A stretch of DNA of 28,163 nt from Cacconaster sp045114175 (lineage in GTDB: Bacteria; Bacteroidota; Bacteroidia; Bacteroidales; UBA932): the NCBI GenBank assembly GCA_045114175.1, contig JBGUJZ010000049.1:1-28163 (forward strand), given 5' to 3'. The translations under genes were made by a program, and so were the position numbers. How positions within the stretch are numbered: the stretch's first letter is position 1; each line of letters begins with the position of its first letter. Shown here in pieces: positions 1-8,046 of the stretch. The notes under the pieces were generated by a model, which saw only the letters and a list, made by a program, of their open reading frames with translations, did not search any database and had not been told where the DNA came from.

Positions 1-1
1 T

Positions 2-1561
2 TCCGCTCGTGTGAACAACGTCTCGCAAGGGCTTAAGTATAAGGCTTTCAACAGCAAAGACGTGGAATATGTAGATTGCACGAACCCCAGTGGCGCACGC
101 GTTTACTGCCGGTCGCTCTGCTTTTTGCTCAGCAAGGCCGCGCAGGATGTGCTGCCCAAGAGCCGCATCTACATGGAGCATCCCATCTCCGGTGGCTACT
201 TCTGCAATTTCGTGAAAAAGGGCGGTGAAGCCCTGACGGAGGCCGATGTGGTGGCTATCCGCAAGCGGATGAAGGAGATTGTGGAGGAGGATTTGCCGTT
301 CCACCGCTACGAAGCGCGGCTGGATGATGCGGTGAAGATCTTCAAGGAGATGGGCTACGACGACAAGGTCAAGCTTCTGGAAACCAGCGGACAGGCTTAC
401 ACCGACTACTATACCCTGGGCGACTCCGCCGACTATTATTACGGCCGCCTGGTGCCCTCTACCGGCTATCTGAAGGTATGGGCGCTGGACCATTACAACG
501 GCGGTATGCTGCTCCGCACGCCGGATGCCGAGAATCCGACCCGGCCGAACCAACTCTTCCCGCAGCCCAAGACCTTCGAGGTCTTCTCGGAGAACCTGCG
601 CTGGAACATCATCATGGGGCTGACCAACGTGGGCGATGTAAACCACGCCTGCCTGAACGGTCGCGCCAGTGAGCTGATTCAGGTCTCGGAGGCACTGCAG
701 GAGAAGAAGATCGTGCAGATTGCGGAGGAGATTACCCGTCGCGCCCAGCAGGAGAGCGATCCGCTCAAGATTGTGCTCATCACCGGTCCGAGCAGCAGCG
801 GTAAGACCACCTTCTGCCGGCGCCTCAGCATCCAGCTCAAGGCGTGCGGAATCCGTCCCATCAGCTTCTCTACGGACGATTACTTTGTGAATCGGGTGGA
901 GACCCCCAAGCTTCCGGACGGCAGCTACGACTTTGACAACTTTGATACGGTAGATCACGACGCACTGCAGGCCGATCTTGTGAAACTGCTTGCAGGTGAG
1001 ACGGTTGAAGTGCCCGAATACAACTTCAAGACCGGTATCCGCGAATACAACGGCAAGAAGTTGAAACTCCGTTCGGGCTCCGTGTTGCTGCTGGAGGGCA
1101 TCCACGCCCTGAATCCGCGTCTCACGGACCAGATTCCCGAATCGGTCAAGTTCCGCATCTTCATCTCCACGCTGACCAGCATCTCGCTGGACAACCACAA
1201 CTGGGTGCCTACGAGCGACAACCGTCTGCTGCGCCGCATCGTTCGAGACTACAACAAGGGGGCCTTCACGGCCCGGGAAACCATCGCCCAGTGGCCCAAC
1301 GTCCGGGCGGCGGAATCCAAGTGGATCAACCCTTATCAGGAGAACGCGGATATGATGTTCAACTCCGCCTACCTGATAGAATTTGCCGTCTTGCGCAACC
1401 ACGCCGAGCCGATTCTGGCCAGCGTGCCGCAGGATTGCCCGGAATATTCCGAGGCGCACCGTCTGCTGAAGTTCATCCATTACTTCACACCGGTGCCCGA
1501 CAAGGAGATTCCTTCCACCTCGCTGCTCCGCGAATTCGTGGGCGGCAGCCTCTATGTCTAA
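2..1561 (+). CDS. nucleoside (uridine) kinase with ThrRS-like N-terminal domain, 5'-truncated by window edge
   Basis: Predicted cytoplasmic ATP/GTP-dependent kinase that phosphorylates a nucleoside such as uridine in pyrimidine salvage. The frame is open to the left edge, so the start lies outside; a GTG at 11 is only an internal codon. Numbering from that GTG, residues about 30-130 resemble the second additional domain of threonyl-tRNA synthetase, an N-terminal module known in Bacteroidetes nucleoside kinases. A P-loop GPSSSGKTT lies at about 259-267, followed by a phosphoribulokinase/uridine-kinase domain containing STDDYF and LLEGIHALN. About 520 residues are present, against roughly 550 usual for the family, so only the first few dozen are missing. 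The stop is 21 bases before the ribokinase start, which suggests cotranscription with the ribose-type locus. Family assignment is firm; the exact nucleoside preferred is unknown. Confidence 0.9.
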   Translation, partial: SARVNNVSQGLKYKAFNSKDVEYVDCTNPSGARVYCRSLCFLLSKAAQDVLPKSRIYMEHPISGGYFCNFVKKGGEALTEADVVAIRKRMKEIVEEDLPFHRYEARLDDAVKIFKEMGYDDKVKLLETSGQAYTDYYTLGDSADYYYGRLVPSTGYLKVWALDHYNGGMLLRTPDAENPTRPNQLFPQPKTFEVFSENLRWNIIMGLTNVGDVNHACLNGRASELIQVSEALQEKKIVQIAEEITRRAQQESDPLKIVLITGPSSSGKTTFCRRLSIQLKACGIRPISFSTDDYFVNRVETPKLPDGSYDFDNFDTVDHDALQADLVKLLAGETVEVPEYNFKTGIREYNGKKLKLRSGSVLLLEGIHALNPRLTDQIPESVKFRIFISTLTSISLDNHNWVPTSDNRLLRRIVRDYNKGAFTARETIAQWPNVRAAESKWINPYQENADMMFNSAYLIEFAVLRNHAEPILASVPQDCPEYSEAHRLLKFIHYFTPVPDKEIPSTSLLREFVGGSLYV

Positions 1562-1582
1562 TCATCAAATAACCAATTGAAT

Positions 1583-2482
1583 ATGAAAACTGGAAAGATT
1601 TTGGTCATTGGCAGTAGCAATACCGATATGACCATCAAGAGTGAAAGGCTCCCGGCTCCCGGCGAGACCATCCTGGGCGGTAAGTTCCTGATGGGCGCCG
1701 GTGGAAAGGGTGCAAACCAGGCCGTGGCTGCACGGCGTCTGGGGGGCGATGTGACCTTCGTCTGCAAGGTGGGCCGCGACATTTTCGGCGACAACGCCAT
1801 CAAGGGATATGAAAAAGAGGGGATTGACACCTCCCATATCCTGCGCAGCGACGCTCCCTCGGGCGTGGCGCTGATCCTGGTGGATGCCAAGGCGGAAAAC
1901 AGCATTGCCGTGGCACCCGGCGCCAATGGCGATCTGACGCCGGAAGATATCCGCAACCTGCGCGGGGTGATTGCAGAGGCATCGTATCTGATTCTCCAGC
2001 TGGAAGTTCCGGTGGAGACGGTGCTGGAGGCTGCCCGCATTGCCCATGAGGCAGGCGTTTACGTAATCCTCAACCCGGCTCCGGCTTGCCCGCTGCCCGA
2101 GGAACTCTTCAAGTACCTCTCGCTGATTACCCCGAACCAGACGGAAACCGCCCTGATGACGGGCGTAGAGACCGACGAAGCATCGCTGGACAAGGCTGTG
2201 GATGCCCTGCGCGCCAAAGGCGTGAAGGATGTGATCATCACCCTCGGCTCCCGCGGATCGCTGGTCTGCACGGGTGGCAAGAATGAATTCGTGCCCGCTT
2301 GCAAGGTGAAGGCTGTGGATACCACCGCGGCTGGTGATACCTTCTGCGGTGCCCTCTGCGTGGCCCTGAGTGAAGGCAAGAGTCTGACTGAGGCTGCCGC
2401 ATTCGCTACCAAGGCATCGGCCCTGGCCGTCCAGAAGATGGGCGCACAGGACTCAATCCCGTATCGTAAAGACATTCAGTAA
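1583..2482 (+). CDS. rbsK: ribokinase (PfkB family)
   Basis: Cytoplasmic sugar kinase of the PfkB/ribokinase family, expected to make ribose 5-phosphate from ribose and ATP. The 299-residue length is typical of ribokinases. The N-terminal GSSNTDM and the following GGKGANQAVAAARLGG-like segment (here GGKGANQAVAARRLGG) match the substrate-binding region. The C-terminal signature DTTAAGDTFCGAL has its catalytic Asp at residue 252; the usual GAGD is AAGD here, a common variant. The ATG at 1583 is chosen over the in-frame TTG at 1577 because the family motif starts right after it. It sits between a nucleoside kinase and a sugar permease, followed by SusC/SusD and ARH-fold lipoproteins, so ribose is the most likely substrate. 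Another pentose, or deoxyribose, cannot be excluded. Confidence 0.9.
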   Translation: MKTGKILVIGSSNTDMTIKSERLPAPGETILGGKFLMGAGGKGANQAVAARRLGGDVTFVCKVGRDIFGDNAIKGYEKEGIDTSHILRSDAPSGVALILVDAKAENSIAVAPGANGDLTPEDIRNLRGVIAEASYLILQLEVPVETVLEAARIAHEAGVYVILNPAPACPLPEELFKYLSLITPNQTETALMTGVETDEASLDKAVDALRAKGVKDVIITLGSRGSLVCTGGKNEFVPACKVKAVDTTAAGDTFCGALCVALSEGKSLTEAAAFATKASALAVQKMGAQDSIPYRKDIQ

Positions 2483-2506
2483 ATTAATAACTTAATCCAT
2501 ACAACT

Positions 2507-3520
2507 ATGTTTATCGTAAACAGTTATCTTCTCGCAGTTATTCTCTGCTTTGTGACCATGCTTTGCTGGGGTTCCTGGGGCAATACTCAGAAACTGGCAG
2601 CCAAGAGCTGGCGTTATGAATTGTTTTACTGGGACTATGTGATCGGCATGGTACTCTTCTCGCTGGTGCTCGCCTTTACGGCCGGCAGTATTGGAAGCGA
2701 GGGCCGTCCGTTCCTTCAGGACCTCGGACAGGTTAGCTGGACCAGCATCGGCTGGGTGGCTCTCGGTGCCGTCGTCTTCAACGTCTCCAACATCCTGCTT
2801 TCGGCTTCCGTTTCGCTCGCAGGTATGGCAGTGGCATTCCCTCTTGGCGTGGGTATTGCGCTGGTAATGGGTGTGTTGAACAACCTTCTGCTTCACCCGA
2901 CCCAGGGCCAGAACAACACTCTTCTCTGGATTGGCGTAGCGCTCGTCGTGCTGGCCATTATCTGCAACGGCGTAGCTTCGGGCAAGGTCTCCAATGAGCA
3001 GCGCGATCCTAAGCAGAACCGCAAGGGTATCATCCTCGCCCTGCTGGCAGGTATCATCATGTCGTTCTTCTCCGCACTGGTTTACAACGGCGTGGACCTC
3101 GAGAACTTTGCTGCTCCCGCAGTCGGCAAGATGACCCCGTACACCGCAATGGTAATCTTTGCTCTCGGCGTCTTCCTGAGCAACTTTATCGTGAACACGA
3201 TCGTCATGAAGAAACCCTTCGTGGGCGAACCTGTTACCTACAAGCAGTATTTCTCCGGTAACCTGAAGACCCACCTCGTAGGTGTCCTCGGCGGTTGCAT
3301 CTGGGCACTCGGTACATCCCTCAACTACATCTGCGCAGGTACCGCAGGCGCAGCCGTTTCCTATGCACTGGGACAGGGCGCTCCGCTGGTAGCAGCTATC
3401 TGGGGTGTCTTCATCTGGAAGGAGTTCAAGGGCGCCAAGAAGGGTGTCAACCTCCTGCTCACCGCTATGTTTATCCTCTTTATTGCAGGTCTCGCATCCA
3501 TCGTGATTGCAGGTCTGTAA
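2507..3520 (+). CDS. sugar permease of the RhaT/GRP/DMT superfamily, ribose-permease-like
   Basis: Polytopic inner-membrane protein of 337 residues with about ten hydrophobic segments and no signal peptide. It belongs to the drug/metabolite transporter superfamily branch holding RhaT and GRP-type sugar transporters. The N-terminus has the CWGSWGNTQKLA segment and a WDYVIG motif that I associate with Bacteroides members annotated as DMT permease or RhaT-like. In Bacteroides ribose-scavenging loci a permease of this kind carries ribose into the cytoplasm for ribokinase, and the order here (ribokinase, then permease 24 bases later, then SusC) fits that role. It would take up sugar released in the periplasm by the downstream lipoproteins. 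Family is well supported; ribose as cargo is inferred from neighbours only. Confidence 0.8.
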   Translation: MFIVNSYLLAVILCFVTMLCWGSWGNTQKLAAKSWRYELFYWDYVIGMVLFSLVLAFTAGSIGSEGRPFLQDLGQVSWTSIGWVALGAVVFNVSNILLSASVSLAGMAVAFPLGVGIALVMGVLNNLLLHPTQGQNNTLLWIGVALVVLAIICNGVASGKVSNEQRDPKQNRKGIILALLAGIIMSFFSALVYNGVDLENFAAPAVGKMTPYTAMVIFALGVFLSNFIVNTIVMKKPFVGEPVTYKQYFSGNLKTHLVGVLGGCIWALGTSLNYICAGTAGAAVSYALGQGAPLVAAIWGVFIWKEFKGAKKGVNLLLTAMFILFIAGLASIVIAGL

Positions 3521-3537
3521 TCCCTTGAAACTGACCT

Positions 3538-6453
3538 ATGAGAAATAGATTTATACTTGCTACGCTCCTGCTCTGCGTCACGGCTTTTACGGCTATGGCG
3601 CAGAAAGGGGTGATTCGCGGTAGCGTGAAGGGCAGCGACGGAGATATCCTCTCCGGTGCTACGCTGGTGGCGCAGAGTGGCAAATATGCCATTGCCGACG
3701 CCGACGGTGCCTGGACGCTGCAGGCGAAAGAGGGGGAGACGGTTACCGTTTCCTTCTACGGATATGACGAGCAGGTCTTTACCGTGGGCAAACAGGCTGT
3801 CTATGACATTGTCCTGCAGGTTTCTGCAGCCACGATGCTGGACGAGACCGTGATCATCGGTTACGGTAAAACCACCAAACGTGAAGTGACCGGTTCGGTG
3901 GCCAGCCTCAAGGCGGACGACCTGGACAAGGGTTCCTTCACCACCGCTGCGCAGATGCTGCAGGGCAAGGTGGCGGGCCTGACGGTCACCAACCCGAACG
4001 GCGGTGACCCGAACGCCTCCTACGAGATTCTGCTCCGTGGTACGAACACGTTGAAGGCCGGTCAGGGCCCGCTGATCATCATTGACGGAGTGGCGGATGC
4101 CGACATTCGCAACATCAACTTCCAGGAAGTGGAGTCGGTGGACGTCCTGAAGGATGGTTCCGCTGCCGCTATCTACGGTACCCGCGGTTCGAACGGTGTG
4201 CTCATCATCACCACCAAACGTGCAAAGGCCGGCACCACGGTCGTGGAATACGACGGCCAGGCTTCCGTTCAGACGGTGGCGGCGCGCGCAATGCCGATGA
4301 CTGCAGAACAGTACAAAACGGCTGTCCAGACCTATGCACCTGCGCAAATGGCTTCCATTGGCACGGCTGATACGGACTGGTTCAAGGAGATTACCCGCAC
4401 CCCGTTCAGCCACAAGCACTCGCTGGCGGTTTCGGGCGGTTCCCCGGACTTCTCGCACCGCACCGTGCTGAACGTGGAGCAGAACCAGGGCCTCCAGAAG
4501 CGCAATGACGCCCAGAAGTACCTCTTCAAGACCAACATCCACCAGAAAGCGGTGGAGGGGTGGCTGGACCTGGATTACAACCTGGGTTATGTGAAGCGCA
4601 GCTACGTTTCTTCCAATACGAGCGCGTTCCGCCAGGCCTTCCTGCACAACCCTACGGAGCCGGTTTATGACCCGGACAACACTACCTACGGCGGTTATTA
4701 TACGGTTACCGCCATGGACTATCTCAACCCGGTAGCGATGCTCAACGAGTACACGAACAACCGCGAAACCAACTACATCACCGCAAATGTCCGTGCCACC
4801 CTCAACGTGCTCAGCATTCCGGGCCTGAAGTGGGATAACTTCGTGAGTTACAACACGGAGCTCTATCAGTCTCAGAAGTATTACACCCGTTACTATCCCG
4901 GCGAAATCGGTAAGAATGGTGTTGCTGAAGTCAGCAACGAGAATTCCAAGGATTTCCAGTGGGAGAGCACCGTTCAGTACTCCAAGGTATTCGGCCCTCA
5001 TTCCATTCAGGCAGTGGCTGGTTACACTTGGCAGCGTTCCGATTACTATGAGATGTACGGTGAGAACTATGGCTTCGAAACGGATTTCTACAAGACCAAC
5101 AATCTGGGAATCGGTTCCGCGCTCAAACAGGGTCTGGCAGGCATGGGATCTTCCCGTTCCTCGAGCCGCTACATTGCTTTCTTCGGCCGTGTGATGTACA
5201 ACTTCAACGAGAAATACCTGGCTTCCGTTTCGCTGCGTCGCGACGGTTCCACCCGTTTCGGTGCCGACCACAAGTGGGGCTGGTTCCCCGCTGCGAGCCT
5301 TGGCTGGCGTATCAACCAGGAGGAGTGGATGCAGGGACTGCACTGGCTCTCCGATCTTAAGCTTCGCGCCGGATTCGGTGTGACCGGTAACCAGGACTTC
5401 TCCAACTACAAGTCGCTGATGCTCATGAAGAGCAGTACGATGTTCTTCTACAACGGCCAGTGGATCAACTCCTACGCGCCCGCTTCCAACGAAAACCCGA
5501 ATCTGGGTTGGGAGCGCAAGAACGAGTTCAACGTAGGTGTGGATTTCGCCTTTCTGGACAACCGGATTGGCGGTACCCTCGATTATTACTATCGTCTGAC
5601 CACCGACCTGCTCTACGACTACACGGTTCCCGTGCCGCCGTATGACTACGACACCATGTTTACCAATGTGGGCTCCATCAGCAACAAGGGTCTTGAATTG
5701 ACCCTCTTCGGTACCCCCGTTAAGAAGAAAGATCTCGAGTGGAATGTCAACTTTACGGCTGCGCACAACAAGAACAAGCTGATCAAGTTCAAGAACAAGG
5801 AGTTCAAGGGCGCAGAGTACAAGGTGGGCTGGATCAATTCCCCGGTTGGCGTCTATTGCCAGCGTCTGGTGGAAGGGGAGAGCCTCGGCCAGTTCTATGC
5901 TCCGATCTTCGACTACGTTGATCCGGTTACCGGCCGCGACGTGCTGAAAGACGAGATTGCCGGCGGCGTTACCGAACCGCGTTGGAGCAAGGTCGGATCG
6001 GCTTATCCGTTCGCAACGCTGGGTCTGAGCAACTCCGTTCGCTGGAAGAACCTCTCCGTGAGCTGCTCGCTTCGTGCTTCTCTCGGCGGTCTGGTTCTCA
6101 ACTCTTATCGCGCTTTCTACGAGAACATCAATTACATCGGCCTCAAGAACATCATGGCCTCCTGGCTGGATGATCCGACTTTCACTGGCGCGATTACCTA
6201 CTCCACGAAGTACCTGGAGGATGCATCCTACCTGAAACTGGATAACCTGACGGTGTCGTACAACATCAAACCTTCTACGCCGATTATCAAGGGTATCCGC
6301 GTTTACCTGACGGGCCAGAACCTGCTCTGCCTGACTGGCTACAAGGGTGTTGACCCTGAGGTCTCGCTCTCCGGTCTGGCACCGGGCATCGAGGGCACCA
6401 GCTACTATCCGAGAACCCGCGTCTTCACGTTGGGCGCTAATGTAACCTTATAA
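3538..6453 (+). CDS. SusC/RagA-type TonB-linked outer-membrane transporter
   Basis: TonB-dependent outer-membrane importer of 971 residues, normal for SusC proteins. A signal peptide (MRNRFILATLLLC, cleavage after AMA at about residue 21) precedes a carboxypeptidase-regulatory-like domain (about 24-105, starting IRGSVKGSDG). A short VIIGYGKTTKREVTGSV segment then leads into the plug domain (about 115-230, with LKDGSAAAIYGTRGSNGVLIITTK). A 22-strand-type barrel follows and ends in the aromatic-rich strand TRVFTLGANVTL. It pairs with the SusD-like protein 12 bases downstream to bind and import a ligand too large for porins. The ligand is not readable from the sequence; context suggests a ribosylated compound. 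No sigma/anti-sigma pair or hybrid two-component regulator lies next to it in this window. Confidence 0.96.
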   Translation: MRNRFILATLLLCVTAFTAMAQKGVIRGSVKGSDGDILSGATLVAQSGKYAIADADGAWTLQAKEGETVTVSFYGYDEQVFTVGKQAVYDIVLQVSAATMLDETVIIGYGKTTKREVTGSVASLKADDLDKGSFTTAAQMLQGKVAGLTVTNPNGGDPNASYEILLRGTNTLKAGQGPLIIIDGVADADIRNINFQEVESVDVLKDGSAAAIYGTRGSNGVLIITTKRAKAGTTVVEYDGQASVQTVAARAMPMTAEQYKTAVQTYAPAQMASIGTADTDWFKEITRTPFSHKHSLAVSGGSPDFSHRTVLNVEQNQGLQKRNDAQKYLFKTNIHQKAVEGWLDLDYNLGYVKRSYVSSNTSAFRQAFLHNPTEPVYDPDNTTYGGYYTVTAMDYLNPVAMLNEYTNNRETNYITANVRATLNVLSIPGLKWDNFVSYNTELYQSQKYYTRYYPGEIGKNGVAEVSNENSKDFQWESTVQYSKVFGPHSIQAVAGYTWQRSDYYEMYGENYGFETDFYKTNNLGIGSALKQGLAGMGSSRSSSRYIAFFGRVMYNFNEKYLASVSLRRDGSTRFGADHKWGWFPAASLGWRINQEEWMQGLHWLSDLKLRAGFGVTGNQDFSNYKSLMLMKSSTMFFYNGQWINSYAPASNENPNLGWERKNEFNVGVDFAFLDNRIGGTLDYYYRLTTDLLYDYTVPVPPYDYDTMFTNVGSISNKGLELTLFGTPVKKKDLEWNVNFTAAHNKNKLIKFKNKEFKGAEYKVGWINSPVGVYCQRLVEGESLGQFYAPIFDYVDPVTGRDVLKDEIAGGVTEPRWSKVGSAYPFATLGLSNSVRWKNLSVSCSLRASLGGLVLNSYRAFYENINYIGLKNIMASWLDDPTFTGAITYSTKYLEDASYLKLDNLTVSYNIKPSTPIIKGIRVYLTGQNLLCLTGYKGVDPEVSLSGLAPGIEGTSYYPRTRVFTLGANVTL

Positions 6454-6465
6454 ATCCGGAATGTT

Positions 6466-8046
6466 ATGAAAAAGAGTATTTATTTGATTGGAGTGTTTGC
6501 AGCAATGCTTTGCAGCTGCACGAACCTCGACGAGGAGATCTATTCCAGCATTCCGAAAGACCAGTTCTTTACCAATGAAGAGGCCTTTGCCAAGTATTCC
6601 GCACGCGCTTACAGTTCGCTGCAGGCCTGGGCTACCGAGCAGAGCCTCTGGACGCTGAACCTTCAGCTGACCAATGAAATTGTAACCCCGATTAATCCGG
6701 ATGGTGCGTGGGCTGACGAGCGCTACGGTGAGCTTCAGTTCCACAATATCCCTTCATCCAACAAGCTGTTGCGCCTGGGCTGGGAATACTGCTTCGACGG
6801 TGTTGCAGCCTGCAACGACGTGTTGGACAAAGTGGAGGATGCAGCTGATTTCCCGGGCAAGAGCAAGATTGTAGGTGAGATGAAGGTGCTGCGCGCCTAC
6901 TTCTACCTGATGGCCATTGACGGCTGGGGCAACGTGCCTTATTCCATCTCCAAGAAGGATAAGACCAACCCTCCTCAGAAAGATCGTGCCTTCATGTTCG
7001 ATTTCATTGAAAAGGAAATCAAAGACAATGTGGCCAACCTTTCGAAAGAGCGTTCGATGGCAACCTATGGCCGTGTAACCCAGGGTTTTGCATATGGCCT
7101 TCTGGCTAAGCTTTACCTCAACGCCAAGGTGTGGATCGGCACTGAAAAATGGGCAGAGGCCGAGGCTTGCTGCGATTCCGTCATGAAATCCGGTCAGTAC
7201 CAGATTATTGCCAATTACAAAGATAATTTCGCCGTCAACAATGAGAATACGGCCGAAGGTATCTTTGCAATTCCGTACAGCACCATCTACACCAAGTCGG
7301 ACCACAACGCCTTCATCATCTATATGTTGACGTTGCCGGCCAATATGGTCAAACCGGCTCCTGCAACCGATGCAACGGAAGCGCAACCTGTTTACAGCCT
7401 TGCCTGGAATGTCAATAAGGACCCCTGGGATGGCTTTGTGGCCGATCCGGACTTCTTCGCTTCCTACGATCCGGCAGATACCCGCAAGGCGGACACTTGG
7501 ATCTATGGCCAGCTGAAAGACCTCTCCGGCAATGATCTCTACATCGATTTAGGTGCAGGATATGTTCCTTACGTGATTGACGGCGCTATGGATGAAAGCG
7601 CTTATACCAACCGCCGTACCGCACTGCAGGGCGCCCGAATCGGCAAATGGCCCTACCAGAGCGATGGTCTGCTGACCGGCGGCCAGGTAAGTATGGACAA
7701 CGATTTCTACCTGATGCGCTATGCAGACGTGGTGCTGATGCGCGCAGAGGCGCTGGTTCGCCTCAACCGGGCAGCGGAGGCTGCAGCGTTGACTGATCTG
7801 CAGAAGATTCGCACGCGTGCCGGACTTGCTCCGCTGACCGCTGCCGACCTGACGCTGGAAAACATCTACCTGGAGCGTATGCATGAGCTGGCCCTTGAAG
7901 GTTGGCATCGTCAGGATATGATCCGCTTTGGCAAGTACCTGAATTCCTGGTGGAACAAACCCGCAAAGGATGAGAAAGACCTGCTTCTGCCTATTCCTTC
8001 TACGGCTCTTTCTGCTAACCCGAACCTCACCCAGAATCCGAAGTAA
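6466..8046 (+). CDS. SusD/RagB-type surface ligand-binding lipoprotein
   Basis: Surface lid and binding protein partner of the preceding SusC, 526 residues, typical for the family. The lipoprotein signal ends at Cys18 (AMLCSC). The residues after it, TNLDEEIYS, are acid-rich, as in Bacteroidetes lipoproteins exported to the cell surface. The N-terminal LDEEIYSSIPKDQFFTNEEAF and the later VLRAYFYLMAIDGWGNVPY segment (about 145-165) are hallmark SusD motifs in the tetratricopeptide-like scaffold. The C-terminal part has LMRYADVVLMRAEAL and ALEGWHRQDMIRFGKYL, the usual closing motifs. Its stop codon TAA shares a base with the ATG of the first ARH-fold gene (TAATG), so import and cleavage functions are translationally linked. 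Confidence 0.96.
   Translation: MKKSIYLIGVFAAMLCSCTNLDEEIYSSIPKDQFFTNEEAFAKYSARAYSSLQAWATEQSLWTLNLQLTNEIVTPINPDGAWADERYGELQFHNIPSSNKLLRLGWEYCFDGVAACNDVLDKVEDAADFPGKSKIVGEMKVLRAYFYLMAIDGWGNVPYSISKKDKTNPPQKDRAFMFDFIEKEIKDNVANLSKERSMATYGRVTQGFAYGLLAKLYLNAKVWIGTEKWAEAEACCDSVMKSGQYQIIANYKDNFAVNNENTAEGIFAIPYSTIYTKSDHNAFIIYMLTLPANMVKPAPATDATEAQPVYSLAWNVNKDPWDGFVADPDFFASYDPADTRKADTWIYGQLKDLSGNDLYIDLGAGYVPYVIDGAMDESAYTNRRTALQGARIGKWPYQSDGLLTGGQVSMDNDFYLMRYADVVLMRAEALVRLNRAAEAAALTDLQKIRTRAGLAPLTAADLTLENIYLERMHELALEGWHRQDMIRFGKYLNSWWNKPAKDEKDLLLPIPSTALSANPNLTQNPK

Noticed and set aside
3361..5766. 801-codon open frame on the minus strand
   Set aside because: It lies wholly across the permease end and SusC in antisense. 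Its composition is that of a mirrored G+C-biased gene and no protein family is recognisable, so SusC explains the stretch.
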